Source: UBA2040 sp963977135
GTDB lineage: Bacteria; Bacteroidota; Bacteroidia; Flavobacteriales_D; Crocinitomicaceae
Length of the DNA: 64,000 bases
Assembly (NCBI GenBank): GCA_963977135.1
Contig: CAXBNN010000002.1
Span: 248,001-312,000 of the forward strand
Direction of reading: 5' to 3'
Shown: piece after piece, positions 60,355-64,000 of the stretch
How positions within the stretch are numbered: the first letter of the stretch is position 1
How the letters are laid out: each line of letters starts with the position of its first letter
Position numbers and translations under genes: made by a program
Notes under the pieces: generated by a model
What the model was told of the DNA's origin: nothing
Databases searched by the model: none
Seen by the model: only the letters and a program-made list of their open reading frames with translations

Positions 60355-61339
60355 CGTCATTTACAACTTGCGCATCCCAATGAGAAGGATCGTGACTCAA
60401 GAGTATTTTAAATTCTTCTTTGCTCAGACCTTCAACGGCTTTTTGCAAGTCACCAGCTTTTTTAAATCCTCCGGCACCCCAGTTTTCTATTCCAACTAAG
60501 GCGATTTTCTGTCCATCTCTTTCAAAATGTCTGTGTTCATTAAGCAATAAATCAAAGCCTATTTCCTTTTGAATTTGTTTCAAATAATCCAGATTTTCAT
60601 CTTTTGCTTGTTGACTTTCCCACTGAATGTAGTCGCCATAATCGTGATTTCCAAGAATGGAGAAAATACCCATAGGTGCGCTTAGTTTCGAAAAGGTTTC
60701 CATCCAAGGAAGCATTTCACTCGCCTCATTATTGACTAAATCACCTGTAAAAAGGATGACGTCGCTTTTTTGGTCGTTAACCATATCGATAGCATACTTT
60801 ATTTTTTCAGGATTGTCAAAACTACCACTGTGAATATCAGAAATTTGGGTAATTCTAAAACCATCAAAAGCTTCGGGAAGGTCCGGAAAAGTCATACTGT
60901 GACGAATAACTCTATAATCATATTTCCCGCGAATCATTCCGTATATCATACCGACAAAAGGAATTGCCGCCACTCCTAATGCTATTTGACTTACTGCTTT
61001 TCGTCTGCCTGGAAAGAATGAGACTGGTGTTTCTTTAGAAAACAGTTTACGGCCGATGCCAAAAAGGAAGCGATAGATATCTTCTCCAAAAAGGAAAATG
61101 ATCAAGAAAAAATCAAAGACCATCAGCGTCATCATAAATCCTATTGCATAATTTCGAATAGGGTTTAGATTTTGTGATTTATCACCTGAATTGAATTGAT
61201 AAATAATATTGGCAATTGCAAGAATTCCAACCACCCAAAAACCAATTTGAATCCACTGATTTTTAGTTACTGTGCGAATGGCTTGAAAAGCATACCATTC
61301 GAAAAGTAGAAAAATGAAGATGATAATTAACTGTCTCAT
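60122..61339 (-). CDS. Membrane-anchored metallophosphoesterase
   Basis: 405 aa. Three to four N-terminal TM helices (LIIIFIFLLFEWYAFQAI, IGFWVVGILAIANIIYQF, YAIGFMMTLMVFDFFLIIFL) precede a calcineurin-like phosphoesterase. All metal motifs are present: ITQISDIHSG (DxH), LFTGDLVNN (GD), SILGNHDYGDY (GNHD), LLSHDPSHWD (H) and LTLAGHTHGMQFG (GHxH). Similar to YkuE-type enzymes acting on lipid headgroups or nucleotides. A perfect TACTTTTG box at 61352-61359 overlaps the longer open frame to 61366, so the start is 61339 (MRQLIIIF). Confidence 0.93.
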   Translation of the reverse strand: MRQLIIIFIFLLFEWYAFQAIRTVTKNQWIQIGFWVVGILAIANIIYQFNSGDKSQNLNPIRNYAIGFMMTLMVFDFFLIIFLFGEDIYRFLFGIGRKLFSKETPVSFFPGRRKAVSQIALGVAAIPFVGMIYGMIRGKYDYRVIRHSMTFPDLPEAFDGFRITQISDIHSGSFDNPEKIKYAIDMVNDQKSDVILFTGDLVNNEASEMLPWMETFSKLSAPMGIFSILGNHDYGDYIQWESQQAKDENLDYLKQIQKEIGFDLLLNEHRHFERDGQKIALVGIENWGAGGFKKAGDLQKAVEGLSKEEFKILLSHDPSHWDAQVVNDEKHFHLTLAGHTHGMQFGIEIPGWLKFSPVQWRYPRWAGVYEEKGQYLNVNRGFGFLAYPGRVGIKPEITVIELKRG

Positions 61340-61351
61340 AGAATATGAGAA

Positions 61352-61359
61352 CAAAAGTA
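61352..61359 (-). promoter_or_regulatory. -7 element of the metallophosphoesterase gene
   Basis: Perfect TACTTTTG on the minus strand, 12 bp before the Met at 61339. Confidence 0.55.
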
Positions 61360-61539
61360 AACGCATTCAGTTCTCTGACACCTATCTTTAGTAAAATTAA
61401 CACTCGCGTATTCATTTTTTAATTCTTGTCCCATAAAAGACAAGCCAGAAAAAAGTTCGTTTCTAAAATAATTTATATATTGTAACTGAGGTTATTATGT
61501 TTAAACCCGTAAATTTACGCTACTAAAAAAGTTCTATTT

Positions 61540-63381
61540 GTGAAAAACAATACATCAGTATGGATTTCAAATTCTATTCGCACCTACTCCAACCGTTTAG
61601 CGTTGTTATGCTTTTTTGCACTTTTCATGAACTTTAATATAACGGCACAAGACCATATAAACATGGACTTTGTGTTTATTAGTTCTAATTCAACTCAAGC
61701 CGACTTTGATGTCATTTTAACCAATGACGGAACAACCACCTTGAAATTTAATAGTATCGTGATGAGAGGTGACAATGATGCAATTGCAAATATTGCTACT
61801 GCCGGTTCTGTTGTTACATGTTCAGCTCTTCAAAACAACACAAATCCTGCTTGGTCTTTTCTTGGTAATGTTTGGCCAGGAAATGGCGCTGTTGTTACTT
61901 ACAATCAAAATGGACCTACTTTTAAACTGAATTTTAGTTCTGATCCACTTTTTTTTCCATCCGTACTTCGACCAAATTTGCCAATTGGAACATCTGTGAA
62001 TATAGGCCGTTTCCGTTTGTCTATCGCCGGTGGTAGTTGGATACCAAACAGTCAACTTAATTTTACGTGGCATGCCTTAGCCGGCGTAATTTGCGAAAAC
62101 GCTAGCGGAACCTTAATCACTTTAAACTCTTCGCCATCAACCATTACAAGAATAGTTTCTATAAACCAACCGCTAAATCCAACACCACCAATCGGCGTGA
62201 TTTCGGGAAATGACACAATTTGCGCCAACGTAGGTTCAGCAAATATTAGTGTGGCTGTAACGGGAGGATCTAGCCCTTACCAATTGGTTTATACCAATGG
62301 AACTACAAACGATACAATACTAAATTATTTAAGCGGGACACCAATAACTGTGTCACCGGCGGTAAACACGACATTTACCCTTGTTTCGATCAATGATTCT
62401 ATAGCTGGACATTCAGGTTCAGCCGTGATAACCATGATAACTACTCCCCCAGTTCCAGATTCAGCTTCATTGGCAACAGTAATTTCTTTGTGTTCAGTGA
62501 GTTCAATACCACCGCCAACTGCAACAAGTATCTGTTATGGAGCAATTACTGGGACGCCTGATCTTACTTTCCCAATTCTTGGACAGGGATCGAGTACCGT
62601 TACTTGGACATTTGATGATGGGAACGGAAATACTTCAACTCAAACCCAACAGGTTATTATAACGGATACGACAGCTCCAGTTCCTGATATCGCTTCACTT
62701 CCAAACTTAAGTGGAAATTGTTCTTTGTCTTTAACTCCACCTACCGCCATCGATATTTGTGAAGGGACAATTACTGCTACAACATCTACAATATCGCCAA
62801 TTACAACTGCAGGCCTTACCGTGGTAACATGGATTTATGACGATGGGAATGGAAATACTGTCACGCAAACTCAAAATGTAACATTAAACGCTCCAGATGC
62901 TTCCGTAACTCAGACGGGCGCTACTTTAACTGCGAATTCTTTGACAGCGTCTTATCAATGGTTAGACTGTGATAATAGTTATGCAATCATTCCTGGTGCG
63001 ACAAGTCAATCATTTAGCCCAAGTATTTTGAATGGCAATTATGCCTTGAAAGCAACTGAATTTGGATGCACGGATACTTCGATATGTTACAATGTCGATT
63101 TCACTGGCTTGGAAGAAACAATTCAAAACGTGGCGATTCAAATTTACCCAAATCCTAGTGTTGGAATTTTTAATGTTGATTTGTTTGGGTTAAATAATGA
63201 GCCGCTAGACATGCAAATTGTTGACTTAACTGGTAGATTGATTTTATGGCAGAAACTTGAAAACATTTCTGGAACATCTGTTCAAAAACTAGATATTTCA
63301 GAAAACGAAAATGGAATTTATATCCTCAACCTTATCCTCAATAAAAGAGTAGTTCAATCCAAACGAATTATTAAGTATTAA
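61540..63381 (+). CDS. Secreted multidomain T9SS surface protein with HYR-like repeats
   Basis: 613 aa from GTG 61540. A signal peptide (ending NFNITAQ) is followed by a roughly 180-residue beta domain and an SprB-like/PKD-like domain (GNDTICANVGSANISVAVTG). Two HYR-type repeats follow, each ending VTW.(F/Y)DDGNGNT (VTWTFDDGNGNTSTQTQQV, VTWIYDDGNGNTVTQTQNV) and joined by TDTTAPVPD. The T9SS type A sorting domain closes the protein (IQIYPNPSVGIFNV ... NGIYILNLILNK). Probable cell-surface adhesin or gliding-related structure; no enzyme motif. An inverted repeat CTTGTC..GACAAG lies upstream (about 61425-61443). Confidence 0.87.
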   Translation: MKNNTSVWISNSIRTYSNRLALLCFFALFMNFNITAQDHINMDFVFISSNSTQADFDVILTNDGTTTLKFNSIVMRGDNDAIANIATAGSVVTCSALQNNTNPAWSFLGNVWPGNGAVVTYNQNGPTFKLNFSSDPLFFPSVLRPNLPIGTSVNIGRFRLSIAGGSWIPNSQLNFTWHALAGVICENASGTLITLNSSPSTITRIVSINQPLNPTPPIGVISGNDTICANVGSANISVAVTGGSSPYQLVYTNGTTNDTILNYLSGTPITVSPAVNTTFTLVSINDSIAGHSGSAVITMITTPPVPDSASLATVISLCSVSSIPPPTATSICYGAITGTPDLTFPILGQGSSTVTWTFDDGNGNTSTQTQQVIITDTTAPVPDIASLPNLSGNCSLSLTPPTAIDICEGTITATTSTISPITTAGLTVVTWIYDDGNGNTVTQTQNVTLNAPDASVTQTGATLTANSLTASYQWLDCDNSYAIIPGATSQSFSPSILNGNYALKATEFGCTDTSICYNVDFTGLEETIQNVAIQIYPNPSVGIFNVDLFGLNNEPLDMQIVDLTGRLILWQKLENISGTSVQKLDISENENGIYILNLILNKRVVQSKRIIKY

Positions 63382-63520
63382 AAGATTCTCTCATTTAGTT
63401 TACTTCTAGTTCTCAAAATTTCTGCGAACTATTTTGAATCCAAAAGCTCAATTCTTGGATATGATTTTTATCTAACAGAAAATAATTACATTGTGTGATT
63501 AATTTTTAAACCTATTGATT

Positions 63521-64000
63521 ATGAATGAAACTATTTTAGACGATTCAGTATCTGGATCAACAACAGGATTTACAGAAAAAATCAAAGAATACCTTGCTAT
63601 CATTGGTAAATGGGCAAAATTTTTCTCCATACTTGGATTTATTGGAATGGGATTCATGTTATTGGCAGGCTTGGCTTTTTTACTATTTGGCAGTTTACCA
63701 ATGGTTGACAGTCTTGGGGGAAGTAGTGTTTCTGGTTACGGAAATATGACATTCATGCCAAAACTAATGGGGTTCATTTATATCATAATGGCAGTGCTTT
63801 ACTATTTTCCAGTGCTTTACATGTACAATTTTGCAATCAAAATAAAAGTAGCCTTGGCATCCAATAGTCAACATGAATACGAAATTGCTTTTGAGAATTT
63901 GAAAAAGCATTTCAAATTTGTCGGTTTAGTAACTGTAGTTATTTTGTCTATTTACGCCCTAATTTTCGTGCTTGGTTTATTAGCAGCAATCATCAGTTAA
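63521..64000 (+). CDS. DUF5362-like four-helix membrane protein
   Basis: 159 aa from ATG 63521 to a stop at the last base of the window. Three to four TM helices: FFSILGFIGMGFMLLAGLAF, LMGFIYIIMAVLYYFPVLYM and FVGLVTVVILSIYALIFVLG. The loop motif YMYNFAIKIKVALASNSQHE followed by FENLKKHFKFVG resembles DUF5362 proteins of Bacteroidota, whose role is unknown. An apparent TTG start at 63515 is less likely than the ATG. Confidence 0.7.
   Translation: MNETILDDSVSGSTTGFTEKIKEYLAIIGKWAKFFSILGFIGMGFMLLAGLAFLLFGSLPMVDSLGGSSVSGYGNMTFMPKLMGFIYIIMAVLYYFPVLYMYNFAIKIKVALASNSQHEYEIAFENLKKHFKFVGLVTVVILSIYALIFVLGLLAAIIS

Overview
This AT-rich window reads as chromosomal DNA of a Bacteroidota bacterium, most likely in Flavobacteriales. 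The evidence is five secreted proteins with C-terminal type IX secretion (T9SS) sorting domains, PorT-like outer-membrane barrels, Bacteroidota-specific families (DUF2723, DUF2480, DUF4407), a SUF iron-sulfur cluster, and many Bacteroidota promoters of the form TTTG-N19-21-TAnnTTTG. The species cannot be named from the sequence. A cold or aquatic lifestyle is suggested only by one DUF3494 ice-binding-like protein.

Layout. 1-2.7 kb: deoC (cut by the window edge), an aldehyde dehydrogenase and a catalytically dead ALDH-like partner. 3.0-4.3 kb: an ECF sigma-factor operon. 4.4-8.2 kb: a secreted arylsulfotransferase-like protein, a TfoX-N protein, a PH-domain protein and a barrel protein. 8.2-10.4 kb: a B12-type radical SAM protein. 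10.5-10.7 kb: a candidate small RNA. 10.7-17.5 kb: extended and classical SDR enzymes, DUF4407 and a NamZ-type muramidase. 17.5-22.9 kb: a LolC-type permease, an LRR protein, ribF and a T9SS protein. 23.0-27.1 kb: sufA-sufB-sufC-sufD behind a textbook promoter, with repeat debris between the genes. 27.2-27.9 kb: a superoxide dismutase pseudogene and a 53-aa membrane peptide between two copies of a 50-bp repeat. 27.9-30.4 kb: phhB-like, msrA, OmpA and barrel genes. 31.5-34.2 kb: four consecutive secreted EF-hand proteins. 35-46 kb: mixed envelope, protease and regulatory genes. 46.7-47.1 kb: RNase P RNA. 47.1-50.0 kb: a second sigma operon whose middle protein joins an anti-sigma-like cytoplasmic tail to an outer-membrane barrel. 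50-57 kb: SixA-like phosphatase, rhomboid protease, DUF2480, polysaccharide deacetylase and a 1361-aa DUF2723 membrane protein. 57.4 kb: tRNA-Gln(UUG). 57.5-60.1 kb: a rearranged segment. 60.1-64 kb: metallophosphoesterase, a T9SS surface protein and a DUF5362-like protein.

The most unusual stretch lies just downstream of tRNA-Gln. The 5' part of a glycosyltransferase gene is fused in frame to a 235-bp second copy of the metallophosphoesterase 3' end. The two copies differ at 13 positions, only two of them changing an amino acid. Between the copies sit an ice-binding-like gene flanked by 24-bp direct repeats and a headless 3' gene fragment, which together look like a scar of past insertion and deletion. 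Other signals worth a second look are the EF-hand array with a 140-bp gene-conversion tract, the SOD pseudogene, the stand-alone small RNA at 10.55 kb, the radical SAM CX4CX2C cluster motif and the trans-envelope sigma/anti-sigma/barrel operon. No CRISPR array, intact transposase, integrase or phage gene was seen.
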